Source of the DNA: Stenocarpella maydis
Lineage: Eukaryota > Ascomycota > Sordariomycetes > Diaporthales > Diaporthaceae
Direction of reading: 5' to 3'
NCBI GenBank assembly: GCA_002270565.1
Contig: NQMI01000001.1
Location: 1,457,734-1,521,733, forward strand
DNA: 64,000 nucleotides
This document shows, in pieces, positions 24,438 through 36,236 of this stretch. Positions within the stretch are counted from its first letter, which is position 1, and every line of letters begins with the position of its first letter. Position numbers and translations under genes: made by a program. The notes beneath the pieces were generated by a model that did not search any database, had not been told where the DNA came from, and worked only from the letters and a program-made list of their open reading frames with translations.

Positions 24438-27400
24438 TGTTTGTTGTTTCAAATTTGTTCTCTCTTCTTTTTTCCTTGCTCTTTTCTGAAAGTCTGGAAC
24501 GTCGATCAGGAAATATGGCCTTTTCGTCGACTTCACTCGGGAGGACTGAACGGGCCGGAGAGGAAATCGATTCTGTCATGAATGAAACGGCGGGCTAGCC
24601 CGGCCTGACTGACAAGCAGCCAACTCAGGGGGGAAAAAGCGTGGAGGAGGATACCAGGAGGCCGGAAACAAAGAAGGGCCCCTGCAATGATTGTCTTTTT
24701 TGGACTGTTCGCCTGCCCCTGTCTAGCGACGAGTCAAGCGGAAAAACAGAGAAACAAAAGATACCATTAGAATTGCATTCGCTCCCTGTTTCAGTAAGTG
24801 AAGCTGGCTGGCTGACTTTCCTGAACTGACCTGGGCTCTTCTGCTGCAGCCAACCGGTGACTCAGTGATGTACTTGGTTCTGACGGCGAGGAGGGCCTCA
24901 TGGCGGCCTGAGCCTTGCGTGTCCTGCCATGCGGGTTTGGAGCAGAGCAGACAAGTAGCTGTTTCCACCTTTTGCACTGGGATGAAGAAGCTTAGCGCTG
25001 TATGTCATCATCATCACCCATCAGGTTTGGTTTTCGTGCTCCAGGTTTCGGGACCCGTGATGGCTGGCTGAGATGGTTCATGCATGATGTGTCTCCGTGG
25101 GGTGCGGGACGCCCACTGAGCTTGGGAAGCAATTGGGAGATCAAGTGCGTGGGCTCTTTGCCTCGGTGGCTTGAAAAGCAACAGAGAGAGTGGTGGGGGA
25201 GCGAGGAAGAGAAGAGAAGAGAGCGCCCCCCCCCCCAACACGATATCGAAAGCGAATGCGCAATCCTTCGCGATATCATGCTGCGTCTTGGCCGTGTCCC
25301 CACGCCGCTCTGCATGTGAGCCGGACAATAGAGCGGCGTGGGTCGGTGTCACGCCTGTGGTGCTGATGTTGGCGTTGGTGGTGCTGTGTGATGTGTGATG
25401 TGTGATGGGGTGTGGGAGACGCGATGGCTCCTTGTACACACACCACCGGCCGGTGAGAATGATGCAGGCAGGATCCCACCTGTGCCCCCTTGCGGGGAGG
25501 AGCATGCAGCCGCGTACATGGGTACACGTATGCGGCTGGCTGGGTTATGTCTGGGAGAGCCGGCGTGTGGAGCAGAGGAGGAGGAGGAGGAGAAGGAGGA
25601 GGCAATGCTGATCTCTTTCCTCTGCTCGAATTACAACTAGGGACGGCTATTCATCCGGGCCCTCCACCGGTTTCACAACCCCTCCCCCCCACAGACACGA
25701 TTTGATTCTGGGTGGACACGGCAGGGTGGGTGGTCTGGTGGAGGTAGGAGGAAAGAAGAGCAACTCAGCAGCCAGTGTCCGAGAGTTACGGTGAGGAGGG
25801 TGTGCAGCCCTCGACGAGATTGGAAAGAGAGATCTGGTACTCAGTCGAGCATCGGGGTGGCAAGGCCTCTGGCTGGGGTTCTGTTCTGGGAAAGCCGTCA
25901 TGGCCACCTTGACAGCCTCGTCATGCGAGCTGCACTGTGACTGACCGAGTAATGGAATGGCATGGCATGGCAGGAGCAGAGCAGCTGCACAGACATGCAG
26001 ATATTTCCCGGCAGCAGGCTCGGGTGGGTGGATGGATGGATGGAAGGGGGGAGAGATGAGCGCGGGCGAGAGAAGCGGAGGACAAAGTGTGCACTGCCAT
26101 CCAGCCATCGCGAATTTGTTGGTGGCTCGCGCGCCAGATGGTCCGCATCATGAATGGCCCTTGGTCGCAGCGCAGAAGCTTCGAGCTTGTCCCGTGCGGC
26201 TCCATTGAATATGCTTTGCGCTGGCGGGTGGGCAGGGCCAGTGCATCGCATCACCCACAAGAGTACTACTAAGTATATACATAGTATACTACACTACCAT
26301 GGCGTGGTTCCGAGTGGACGGCGCGAATGATGGGAGATGACGTCAGAAAAGGGAGAAGGAAATCAATCATGGGCGACTAGGCCAGCAAATCTCTGCTAGT
26401 CGCGTCTCAGGATAAAAGTGCAGAGTGAATGCTACTGCGTAGGTACATGTGCTGTTGTATTGGTCGGAGAAGGGCTAATCTGGTGAGCTCGTGAGGCTGT
26501 GTAAGTCAGGACAAGAGGGCCCGGCCCTGCCCCGTTTGTCAACCCCAAGAATCCAAATATCAAGTCCAACCCTGGCCTGCTTATACTTTGTTATGCGCGA
26601 TTTCTGACCGCTTGTTATCCTTCTACACCACCATAACCAGACCAGAGAGCTCATTCCGACCGAGGCCTTCCTACTCCAAATTTGCTAATTGTATGCGGCA
26701 TTTAAACTTCTAAGGCGACAGACCATCGTCTCTCCAATACTCACTCCCCGATATCTCACCCCCCTGACTTCCGTCCGCGTGACCCAGCCTTTACCTGTTT
26801 GCTCTTGGCGCTCCTCCTTCTCCTCCTCCTCCTGCTCAACCTGCCGTGAGAATGCTTCCTCCCTGACCAACAGCGTGCTTTGTTTTGTCTTCGCTTGCAT
26901 CGCCACAGCAATAATTCCCCTCCGATCTGGGCACACTCCGAGGCCTCCTCAACCTTGACTATGTAGACGCCCGGCATGCCTATCTCGGCTGTCTGCCTGC
27001 CTTTCCCCAGCTGAGCATAGCATCAATGCACAGCATTACTGGACACCACATTTCATCTCACAGGGACATTGTAGACCCGAGTCAATCTCCTCACACGTGC
27101 CAGTCCCGGCGCAGACTGAGAGCCCACCCAAGAGTATCATGCCAGTTCCCGCACCAGATGCTCTCTGCCTCTGGCCGGCCCATGCAGCGCTACTCATGCC
27201 ACGCATGTGATGATGGGCTTGCGTACTGTTGCCAGGTCTCCACCGCAGGTGGTGGTAACGCGCCAATCTCCCCCCTCGCCGGCGTCAACCTGGAAATATC
27301 AGAGGAGCCAGAAAGATGGCCGAAACACGGGTCGAGCGGAGGGGGGGGAGGGGGAAGAGAAGACGGCCAGGTAGCCCGCACGACGATAGCCACATGGCTA

Positions 27401-27633
27401 GCCGGTTTGAGTATCTCAGGCCCGAAAGCCTCTTTCGAGAACCATCCTGATGCGGGATCTGGAGGCTGAGGGCACCGCGCGTAATCTTGTCGCTTTGCGT
27501 TGGCTAATGGTTACTCCATCCGCGACCTGTGTGCCTGTTCGTGGCTGTCTGCTCGCGCCTCGCCTTGGCCCATCCAGACCACTCCCAAGCCCCCTCCCCG
27601 TCGTCCTCCTCCTCCACCGCATCCTGTCTGGAG

Positions 27634-27639
27634 TATAAA
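27634..27639 (+). promoter_or_regulatory. TATA box of the P-type ATPase gene
   Basis: TATAAA in the context GAGTATAAAG lies 85 bp upstream of the first ATG (27719) and 127 bp upstream of the next in-frame ATG (27761). The spacing fits a transcription start near 27,665, which makes 27719 the first AUG of the message. Confidence 0.6.
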
Positions 27640-27718
27640 GCCCTCGCCCGGCCCCCGTAGACGTCCCACCGACCTGCCGCTGTATCACTTAGACCTTCTG
27701 CAGCCTTCTCCCTCCCCC

Positions 27719-30700
27719 ATGTCAACGCCGGTCGCCCGGAGCTACAAAACATACCTCACCATGGCCGACAGCGACGGGGTCGAGGCCGCCACGACAGAGC
27801 GCCTCCGCTTCAAAGACGAAGAGGAGGCTGCCGGGGGCGGTCACCACCACGGCCGCCGCACCTCAACGGCGGCCAGCAGGCGGCCCCAGCTCGTCCGCCA
27901 GTCGACGGCCATCTCGGAGGACTCCATGTCCATCCGTCCCACCACGAGCAGGCCAGAGCCCGCCGTCGCCCTGCCCATCCAATACCGAACCTTGTAAGCC
28001 GCTGTGGAAAGAAAAAAAAGAAAGAAAAATGAAAGCAAAAAGAAAGCAAAAAGAAAGAAAAAAGAAGAAAAAAGAAGAAAAAAAAAGGACGGCCGAGAGG
28101 CGCGGTCTGTTCCTGTCTCTTGTGGGCTGCTTCGCTCTATCTTGTGGCGAAGCTGACCTTTTTGACCATGTAGATCGATTGACCTCGAGGACGCAAAGGC
28201 CAAGGATAAGAACAATGCGGCTGTTGAGGGTGAGTTTTTCTCCCTTGTGTGTACGGGGTGCTAATAGTAATGTTACTTGTGGTTCCTGTGTGCAAGACTA
28301 TCCCAGATGTTGCACGGAACCCGATGAGCAAGCTGCTGACACTCTATCTCTCGCACCCGGGCAGACCTCGCGGACCTGGACTGGCATTCCATAGGCACCC
28401 ACGAGCTCACACAGCGCCTCAACGTGTCGGAGAAGCACGGCCTCTCGGAGGAGCAGGTGAGGCGGCGCCTCGCAAAGTACGGGCGCAACGCGCCGTCGCC
28501 GCCGCAGACGCACCGGCTCCGGACCACGGCGGGCTACTTCTTCAAGGGCTTCGGGTCGGTGCTGCTGGTGGCGTCGGTGCTCGTGTTCGTGGCGTGGAAG
28601 CCGCTGGGCGACCCGCCGGCGCAGGCCAACCTGGCCCTCGCCATCGTGCTGCTGGCCGTCTTCTTCATCCAGGCCGCCTTCAACATGTGGCAGGACTGGA
28701 GCTCCAGCCGCGTCATGGCCAGCATAAAGACCATGCTGCCCGACGAGTGCCGCGTCGTGCGCGACGGCGCCCAGGCCGCGCTGCCCGCGTCCGAGCTCGT
28801 CCCCGGCGACGTGCTGCTGGTCGGCGCCGGCAACAAGCTGCCTGCGGATGTGAGGTTCATCAAGGTCTCGTCGGATACCAAGTTTGACCGTTCCATCCTC
28901 ACGGGTAAGTTGGTGATGGTGGTGGTGGTGACATTACCGAACCTGCTTCGTTTTCCAAGTTTATATACAATCAAGAAACTGCAGAGACGAGTCACAACTG
29001 ACCTTTTTGTCAAACCCTAGGCGAGTCTCTGCCGCTGGCGGCCACCGTCGACCCGACCGACACAAACTACCTCGAGACGAGGAACATCGGCCTCCAGGGC
29101 ACACATTGTGTCTCTGGCAGCTGTACCGGCATCGTCGTGTCGACGGGAAACAAGACCGTCTTCGGCAAGATTGCGAAGCTGACCAACGAGCCCAAGGCTG
29201 GGCTGTCGACCCTGGAGAGGGAGGTCCTGAACTTTGTCTGGATCATCTGTTCCATCATGCTTCTCATGATCATTATCGTGATTGTCCTGTGGTAAGTTCC
29301 CTGTGTGTCTCGGTGGTGTTGGCTGGGTCCGGGCTAATAATCACGTGCTCCAAGGGCTGCTTGGCTGCGCAGGACGCATCCTGGCTGGATCAACGTGCCC
29401 ACGCTTATTGTCGACTGCGTGTCGGTTGCTGTTGCATTCATCCCCGAGGGTGAGGGCGCTTCTTGGTGGCACGCCCGGTTTTTATTTCTTCTTTTAAGGG
29501 TTGCTGACACTGGCCTTGTCTAGGGTTGCCTGTCGCGCTGACCGCCAGCCTGACCATAAGCGCAAACATGATGCGCAAGAACAAGATCCTGTGCAAGTCG
29601 CTCAAGACGGTCGAGACCCTAGGGGCTGTGAGCGTCATCTGCTCAGACAAGACGGGGACCCTGACTGCAGTGCGTCCACACGAGATTGCCCCCCCCATGT
29701 GTCGATGAGTGGAGCTGACATGCTCGTGCCCATACAGAACAAGATGGTCGTCACGGACTGTTATGTGGGCCTGGAGAAGATGGATGCCGACAACGTCAGG
29801 GACACGCTCATCGCAGAGCGGAACACAGACGGCAACTTTGCAGGCAACGCCATCGACCAGCTCAGGACGATAGGCGGCCTCTGCAACGCCGCCGAGTTCG
29901 ACGCGCAGACCAAGAAGCTGCCCCTCAGCGAGCGGAGGATCCATGGCGATGCCACCGACTCTGCCATCCTCCGCTTCTCCGAGTCCCTCGGGCCCATCTC
30001 GGAGCTCAAGAGGTGCTGGCACACCAAGTTCGACCTGGCTTTCAACAGCAAGAACAAGTTCATGATCAGGGTCCTCGGCCTGGCCGTGAGTATTACTCTT
30101 ATCCCGCCGCCGCCCCCCCCCCCCCCGGTGATGCGTCCCTTCTCATCAATGAACAACAGACTAACAAGACAAAACACCCACAGCATCCCGACGGAAAGGG
30201 CGATGCGATGCCACTCGCCGTGGCCTCGGTTTTTGAGCCTAGTGATCTGTAGGCGCAGTATTGCCCGCGGTCCGTGGATGGATGCATGGCTAACACCGGC
30301 GTGGCACAGGCTGCTCACCATCAAGGGTGCCCCGGACAGGCTCCTCGACCGGTGCAAGTACTACATCGGACGAAGCGGGGCGTCGCACCTCATCACGGAG
30401 GAAGCCAGGGCGAGGATCGAGGCGGCGCAGGCCGAGTACTCTGCGTGCGGCCGCCGGGTGCTCCTCCTGGCGCACAAGACGCTCTCGCGCTCCTCGCTGG
30501 CGACATCGTCGCCGCTGTCGTCGGCGTTCGAGAGGGAGATGACAGACCAGGCCAAGTCGGGCCTCACCTTCGTCGGCCTCGTGGCCATCCAGGACCCGCC
30601 GCGGCCCGAGATCCCGGGCGTGGTGCAGGCCCTGCGCGGCGCGGGCATCCGCATCTTCATGGTGACGGGCGACTTTGCCCTGACGGCGCAGGCCATCGCG

Positions 30701-31953
30701 GCCGAGTGCGGCATCATCACCAGCGAGCGCGGGGCCGTGAGGGCCGCCGCCGACCTCAGCCGCAGCCCGCTGGCGCACCGCTCGGACCTCAACAACAACA
30801 ACAACAACAACAACAACAGCAGCAGCATCAGCAGCAGCAGCAAGGCGGGGCCGGCAGGGCGGCCCGGCTCGAGGACCGCGCGGCCCCGGCGTCCATCGTC
30901 GTGACGGGGTCGGACCTGATGGCCATGAACGAGGCGCAGTGGGACGAGCTCATCGGGGCGTACGCCGAGGTGGTGTTCGCGCGCACGACGCCCGAGCAGA
31001 AGCTGCGCATCGTGCGCGAGCTGCAGGCGCGCGGCCACGTGGTGGGCATGACGGGCGACGGCGTCAACGACGCGCCGGCGCTGCGGGCGGCCGACGTGGG
31101 CATCGCGGTCGGGTCCGGGTCCGACATCGCGGTCGAGGCGGCCGACATGGTGCTCCTCGACAGCTTCGGCAGCGTGGTCGAGGCGGTGCGCTACGGGCGC
31201 ATGATGTTCGACAACCTCAAGAAGACCATCGCCTACCTGCTCCCCGCCGGCAGCTTCAGCGAGTTCTGGCCCGTCTTCACCAACGTCGCCTTCGGCCTGC
31301 CCCAGGTCCTCAGCAGCTTCCTCATGATCGTCATCTGCTGCTTCACCGACTGCCTGGCCGCCACGTCGCTCGCCTACGAGAAGCCCGAGGCCGACGTGCT
31401 GCTGCGCCCGCCGCGCGTCGTCGGCGTCGACCGCCTCGTCGACTGGAAGCTCATCGTGCAGTCGTACGGCTTCGTCGGCGTCGTCGAGACCACCGCCTCC
31501 TTCGCCATGAGCTACTGGTACCTCCAGCGCAGCGGCATCCCCTTCTCGTCGCTGTGGTTCGGCTTCGGCAACCCGGTCGGCGTCGACCCGGCCTACTACG
31601 CCGCGAGGCTCAGCACCGCCAGCTCCATCTACTTCATCACCCTCGTCGTCATGCAGTGGTTCAACCTCATGTCCGTCCGCACCAGGCGCCTCTCCATCTT
31701 CCAGCACCCGCCCCTGCTCGACAGGAGGACCCAGAACCCCTGGCTGTTCCCGGCCATCCTCTTCGCCCTGCTCATGTCCTTCTTCTGGCTCTACATCCCC
31801 AGGCTCCAGCAGGTCCTGTCCACCGCCGCCGTCCCGGTCGAGCACTGGTTCCTGCCCATGACTTTTGGCCTGGGCATCCTGTTGATGGACGAGGGGCGCA
31901 AGTTCTTGGTGCGCAGGTGGCCCACAGGGCTGACGGCTCGGTGGGCCTGGTAG
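27719..31953 (+). CDS. P-type ATPase, type IIC (Na+,K+/H+,K+-ATPase alpha-like)
   Basis: Ten exons: 27719-27993, 28174-28229, 28365-28904, 29021-29291, 29355-29449, 29524-29669, 29738-30085, 30184-30248, 30310-30736 and 30820-31953. They give about 1,118 residues. Landmarks are the PEGLP membrane motif (about 411), the phosphorylated Asp454 in SDKTGT, KGAPDRLL in the nucleotide domain, TGDGVNDAPAL, and a C-terminal membrane block with LLMDEGRKFLVRRWP. Order and spacing follow animal Na,K-ATPase alpha subunits; fungal relatives are thought to move Na+ or K+. No beta subunit is seen. Two starts are possible: 27719, or 27761 (MADSDG), which has the better context CACCATGG. The last intron is inferred: the frame changes between 30,736 and 30,860, and a GTGAGG donor at 30737, a CTCAAC branch site and any CAG of the CAG repeat (30,817-30,840) restores it. 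A slippage frameshift is the alternative. Confidence 0.85.
30737..30840. repeat. AAC/CAG trinucleotide tract inside the presumed last ATPase intron and exon start
   Basis: About nine AAC units run into CAG/CAT units. In the upstream frame they would read poly-N then poly-S; in the downstream frame they read poly-Q. The tract sits exactly where the reading frame changes, so it either provides tandem 3' splice sites or marks a slippage mutation. Confidence 0.75.
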
Positions 31954-32806
31954 CTGGTTGCCCTGGCCGGCCGGTGCACAGCCCCATGGTGTATATCATG
32001 ACATCTCTCTGGGCTGCATAATTCTCGGCGTCCATCCTGACCTCAGGGTCTGTGCTCGAGCGAGCACCTTACTCATATACACAGTGATGGAATATAGCTG
32101 TCACCTCAGAAAAAAAGTTCGCATCTTATGTCATACAACCACACTAACTCTTCAAGGAGCCTTGTGAGGCTCAAGAACCAAGAGGAACCAGAAGCTGTGG
32201 CTGTTACCGTGTTCTTGGTTGTGCTGTTTTGGCACGTGCAGTACATAGTGATGCTGCTCCTCATGTATATACACAGAAAATTTCTTTCCGCGAGCGCGTG
32301 TGCATGTTGGATCATGTTATGGCACGGCGCGTTATAGATACCTATAGACTTCATACAGGCCTGTCTGTAAAGGGCGTTGAGGTTGAGAAGCGAATGAGAA
32401 GGTGTAACCTTGTAACCTCAAGTACTTGTGAAAGTGCATTACAACACTTTCGTCATTCTCTCGTCGCAGATACGTCCTGGACACCCGAGAATAACAGCTA
32501 GATACGAGGTAAAATGAGATAAAATAAAATTACAAAAAAGTTTTTGAGACAGAATTCCGGCTTGGTTGTCCCCATCTTTGGTCTGATGGCCGACCGGCTG
32601 GTCAATCCTGCAGCTTGGTACTAACGAGGCTGTTTCTTACTATATCAACTTGCCAGGAAGAAAATACTCCCAGGAGCTCTTGTGACCTGCATTACGCTGG
32701 ACGTGCTTGAAGCTTTGATAGGCTAGGACTCTTCCACGGACTACAGTCCTGAGAATACATGAAAAGTGTGTAACTACCAATTTACTTATGAGAAAAAGAG
32801 ACCGTG

Positions 32807-32998
32807 AAAAAAAAAAAAAAAAAAAAAGACATTGTAACTTTTGTCCTCGGTGAGACTATGTAACCCGTTAGCCGTCATAGTCATGACCCCTTACGTCAGC
32901 TCCTCCTACCTTGAACTCACGACCTTCGGATATCTCGCCGGTTACCCAGCGAGTCAACTGTATGAGACCGACGCTTTAACCAACTAAGCCACGAAGAC
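32807..32998 (-). ncRNA. tRNA-Met(CAT)-like Pol III unit with broken 3' half (SINE-like or tRNA pseudogene)
   Basis: Read on the minus strand from 32998: a 7-nt acceptor side (GTCTTCG), a D-arm with a good A box (TGGCTTAGTTGG), and an anticodon arm TCGGT-CTCATA. A likely 29-nt intron (32,932-32,960) follows, then A-TCCGA, a variable loop AGGTC and the T-arm start GTGAG-TTCAA (B-box-like). Anticodon CAT and the T-T mismatch at the base of the anticodon loop match eukaryotic elongator tRNA-Met. After TTCAA the sequence no longer pairs: the 3' T-arm and acceptor strand are missing. Transcription could run on to a 21-nt T-run at 32,827-32,807, a strong Pol III terminator. So this is either a truncated tRNA or a short tRNA-headed element; it is not a working tRNA. 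Confidence 0.65.
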
Positions 32999-33347
32999 GC
33001 ACAAGTGTGAGGCCGCCGTGTCGAGGAGCCCCAAGACGGGCCGGCGCGAGGCTGAGCCGGAACCTTGTGCTCCGAGCGCGTGGGTGGAACCACCCAGCCC
33101 AGGTATGCCGTGGTATAGAAGAGAGGATAGCTTTGCGGCTCTCCGTCTTGTCGCATGCTGTTGTTCTACGGGTTCGATTGTGCAGTTTTATTTGCCGGGT
33201 GGGGCAGGGGGACGATGTCGTGGGCGGTGGAGGCTTGCGGCCGGGTCTGAGTCAGGGCAGCCCAGAGGTGATACAGCGGCTGTCTCTGTGCTCTAGTTGT
33301 AAAGAGCTCTGTCGGACAGGGCGAGGTCGACACAAACACAATACAGG

Positions 33348-33379
33348 GACAAGGTGTTTGATGGGTAACACCTTGTCCT
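33348..33379. repeat. Perfect 12-bp hairpin between convergent genes
   Basis: GGACAAGGTGTT and its exact reverse complement are separated by 8 nt (TGATGGGT). It lies about 260 bp beyond the rpt2 stop and 1.4 kb beyond the ATPase stop. It may form an RNA or DNA hairpin; its function is unknown. Confidence 0.75.
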
Positions 33380-33640
33380 CATGCTATTGACTACCGGGGC
33401 CAGATAATGTCAAACCGGGTGTGCTCAAGAATGGGATATCAGGCAAATAAATCACTTGGCCTGGGACTGCCTCTTAAACACGACAGCCACAACATGTAGC
33501 AGCACAAAGGACCATCACGTATGTCCATCATATATGGTCAATGCCGTCTATTTGTCTACCATACTGGACTCACCCTGTGGGCCACATTCGCTGCTGTGCC
33601 CTCCATGCTCCCCGGGCCGTAAAAGTACAGATGCCTCCGC

Positions 33641-35303
33641 TTACAGATACAGACCTTCCGGCTCACCCTCCTGCTTCGTTCGGAGCACTCTCTCGCGGGC
33701 AGCGCGGAAGTCGGACATCTGCACACGCATACGCCGCTCCCGCAGGGCCAACAGACCAGCCTCTGAGCAGATGGCCTTGATGTCGGCACCGGAGAGGTCG
33801 TCCTTCTGCGCAATGAACTCCTCCAGGTCCACATCCCCGTTCAGACTCATCTTGGACGTATGCAGATGGAAGATCTTGCGCTTGGTGTTCTGGTCTGGCG
33901 GCTCGAAGAGGATCTTTCGGTCAATCCGGCCGGGTCGGATCAGGGCCGGGTCCAGGGTTTCGATCTTGTTGGTTGCCATGATGACCTTGACATCGCCGCG
34001 GTCATCGAAACCATCGAGCTGGTTGAGAAGCTCAAGCATGGTTCGCTGCACTTCTCGCTCACCGCCCGACGTGGACTCGTAACGCTTCGTTCCGATGGCG
34101 TCAATCTCGTCGATGAACACGATCGAAGGTGCGTTTTCTCCAGCAACCTGTGCGACACGTCCATGTTAGCATTGAAAAACAATCAAATTTGGAGAGCTTC
34201 TTTGCCCGCATTTCACTGACCTGGAAGAGCTGTCGGACCAACCGGGGACCATCACCCAAATACTTCTGTATCAATTCGGAGCCGACGATGCGCAGGAAAG
34301 TAGCCGAGGTCTGGTTCGCCACGGCCTTGGCCAAGAGTGTCTTTCCCGTGCCTGGGGCACCGTAAAGGATAACACCCTTGGGCGGCTTGATGCCCATCTC
34401 CTCGTACAGCTCGGGGTGCAGCAGGGGCAACTCGACCGACTCGCGAACCTCTTGGATCTGTTGCTCCAGACCACCGATGTCCGCGTACGACTCCGTAGGG
34501 GCCTTGTCAAGTTTCATCACGCTAACCGCCGGGTCGGTGTCATCAGTCAAGACACCAACAATGCTGACGGTCTTGTGATGGAGGAGAACACTGGCGCCGG
34601 GCTCGAGCAGGTCCTTGTCGACGAAGCTCATGATGCTCACGTAGTACTCGGGCCCGGTGGTACTGGACACGATGGCGTGGTCGTCATCGATCATCTCCTC
34701 CAACGTCCCAACGCCCATAGGGCTCCCTCGCATGTCATCAACGCGGCCGCGTTCGTCGGCATTACGGTCGGCATTACGGTAGGCAGCGTCATCGACAGCA
34801 GGCGGGGCGTTGCTATCTTTCGCGGCCTTGGCTTTCCTCAGACGCTCCTGGTTTTCGACGTATTCCTCCTCGAGTAGCAGGTGGTCGTGGACGCGCTGCA
34901 TGCGCAGAAGCCGGAGTTTGCATCGCTGAGATGGGTAGATGGCAGGGAGCTTTGCAGCGGCGCTGGCGCCGCCCTGCTTTCTCTTCTTCCGACCGATACG
35001 GGTGGTGGGCTTTGGCGGAGGCTCGTACTTGGGTTTGTCCTTCTGAACGGACGCAGGATAAATCAGTAAAGCTGGCCGGCTTGATGAACGAGATGGGTGG
35101 GCAGGATCACCACCACAAGCTGAAGCACTAGACGTTGCAACAAAGAAGTGGCATGGGGTTAACAAACCTTCCTGTCCTCACGGCCATCCTGGCCAGCGCC
35201 CATTCCAGACTGGTTCTGACCCTGGTTTGACGAGAACGTCAGCTAACATTGCGCGTGATGTAGCCTCTGCAGGGGGCAGATGGGGACATGGCTTGCATAC
35301 CAT
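33641..35303 (-). CDS. rpt2: 26S proteasome regulatory ATPase subunit Rpt2
   Basis: Four exons: 35301-35303 (only ATG), 35168-35221, 34221-35042 and 33641-34147. They give 461 residues. The N-terminus, [11 protein letters not shown], has Gly2 in the context that is N-myristoylated in yeast Rpt2. Then come [14 protein letters not shown], an OB-fold region, and the AAA+ domain with Walker A GAPGTGKT, Walker [11 protein letters not shown] and the arginine-finger region [12 protein letters not shown]. The C-terminus, LYL, is an HbYX motif that docks into the 20S core and opens its gate. The start exon carries just the initiator codon; ATG is directly followed by a GTATGC donor, and all four exons sum to an intact frame. 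Rpt2 helps unfold substrates in the base of the 19S particle. It is divergent from an E2 ubiquitin-conjugating enzyme. Confidence 0.95.
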
Positions 35304-36236
35304 TCTCGCGACTCAGAACTCGAATGCGCAAGACTGTAGCCCACAGAAAGGGGCAAGAAATATTACAGGGGGGTCTCCCGCAGAGGTCCCAGGCGAGAAG
35401 GAGATGATATTATGGCGATGGGTTCGAAGGCGGGTTGTCTCGCACGAACTTGGCTGGTTGTTGGGCGGAAGGGCGAAGCTACGAGTGACGAGAGGCCGGT
35501 GTGGTAATCCCGTTGAGCTCTCCAACGTCGCCTTTAGGTAATCAGGCTCCCGGCGACACACGCCAGCTCCCCAGCATGTGGCTCGTGCACCCCTGTCTCA
35601 GCTGGCCCCCTAGGTACGTATTCGCTACCTCCACCCTACCACAAGCTGGCTCAAAGCGTCCAGTCGTGTACCTGGACAGTACCTGTGAAAGACCGTATCC
35701 TCTGCAGACTCGGCTTGTACACTGCCAGTGCCTTTGGTACCATTCCAGCTCGGGCCTAATGAAGTCACCCTCGCCTGGATTGAGGAAGCAAACCTCAGGG
35801 CGTCAAAGCCGTGTGGGCAATTCCTCCCAAAGCCTGCCTCACCCCGGAACTGTATCCGACTGTACTGTATGTACTTGGACTACTGCGCCCCTCCTCAAGT
35901 TTCAAGATTGGAACGGGCGGTTTTGTTTATTAGCTAGTCTGCCTGTGGGCTGACTGCGTGCCAACTGCCATCTGCCACATCCTGCCCATTTGATCATCGG
36001 GCTTTATACCCCAGGCAAACCCACTTCGACCCCTCCTCCATCGATAGGACTATCTACTCTTTGTACACTACACGCGAGAGCGACGTCTCCGTCAGATCGT
36101 ACAAGGCTGACCTGACTCCACTCCGATATTTGCCTTCTCACCCGCCGGGCCAACACTCCTGCCACCCCCTCCTTGTTCCATTCTACCTCTCCCTATTTTG
36201 TTACCAAAACCTGCAGCAGCAAAACACTTCTCCACC
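35304..36236. promoter_or_regulatory. Shared divergent promoter region of rpt2 and the Ubc1-like gene
   Basis: About 930 bp between two start codons on opposite strands. I looked for the Rpn4 proteasome element (GGTGGCAAA) on both strands and did not see it, in line with filamentous fungi using other factors. The part nearest the E2 start is pyrimidine-rich leader. Confidence 0.5.

Larger units (their letters stand above)
23649..27718. other. Gene-free stretch, about 4.1 kb, between grrA and the ATPase
   Basis: No ORF here resembles a known family. The sequence is low-complexity in several places: GTC triplets (24,411-24,436), C-run (25,227), GGA triplets (25,575-25,600) and GGAT units (26,030-26,045). 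The last 100 bp carry the ATPase core promoter. A non-coding RNA could lie here, but sequence alone does not show it. Confidence 0.55.
31954..33640. other. Intergenic region between convergent ATPase and rpt2 genes
   Basis: About 1.7 kb. The part from 32,100 to 32,850 is AT-richer than the flanking genes. It holds the tRNA-like Pol III unit and the 12-bp hairpin listed separately. No protein gene is supported. Confidence 0.55.

Noticed and set aside
24133..24581. Overlapping ORFs with poly-D/poly-R/poly-T stretches
   Set aside because: They all derive from the GTC microsatellite and have no other protein character.
30784..30904. Poly-N/poly-S tail ending the upstream ATPase frame as a real C-terminus
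   Set aside because: It would cut the ATPase before TGDGVND and all later membrane segments, which continue intact in the next frame.
30361..31845. 494-codon minus-strand ORF opposite the ATPase
   Set aside because: It mirrors the ATPase codons and is rich in D, E, V and H as expected of an antisense frame; no independent motif.
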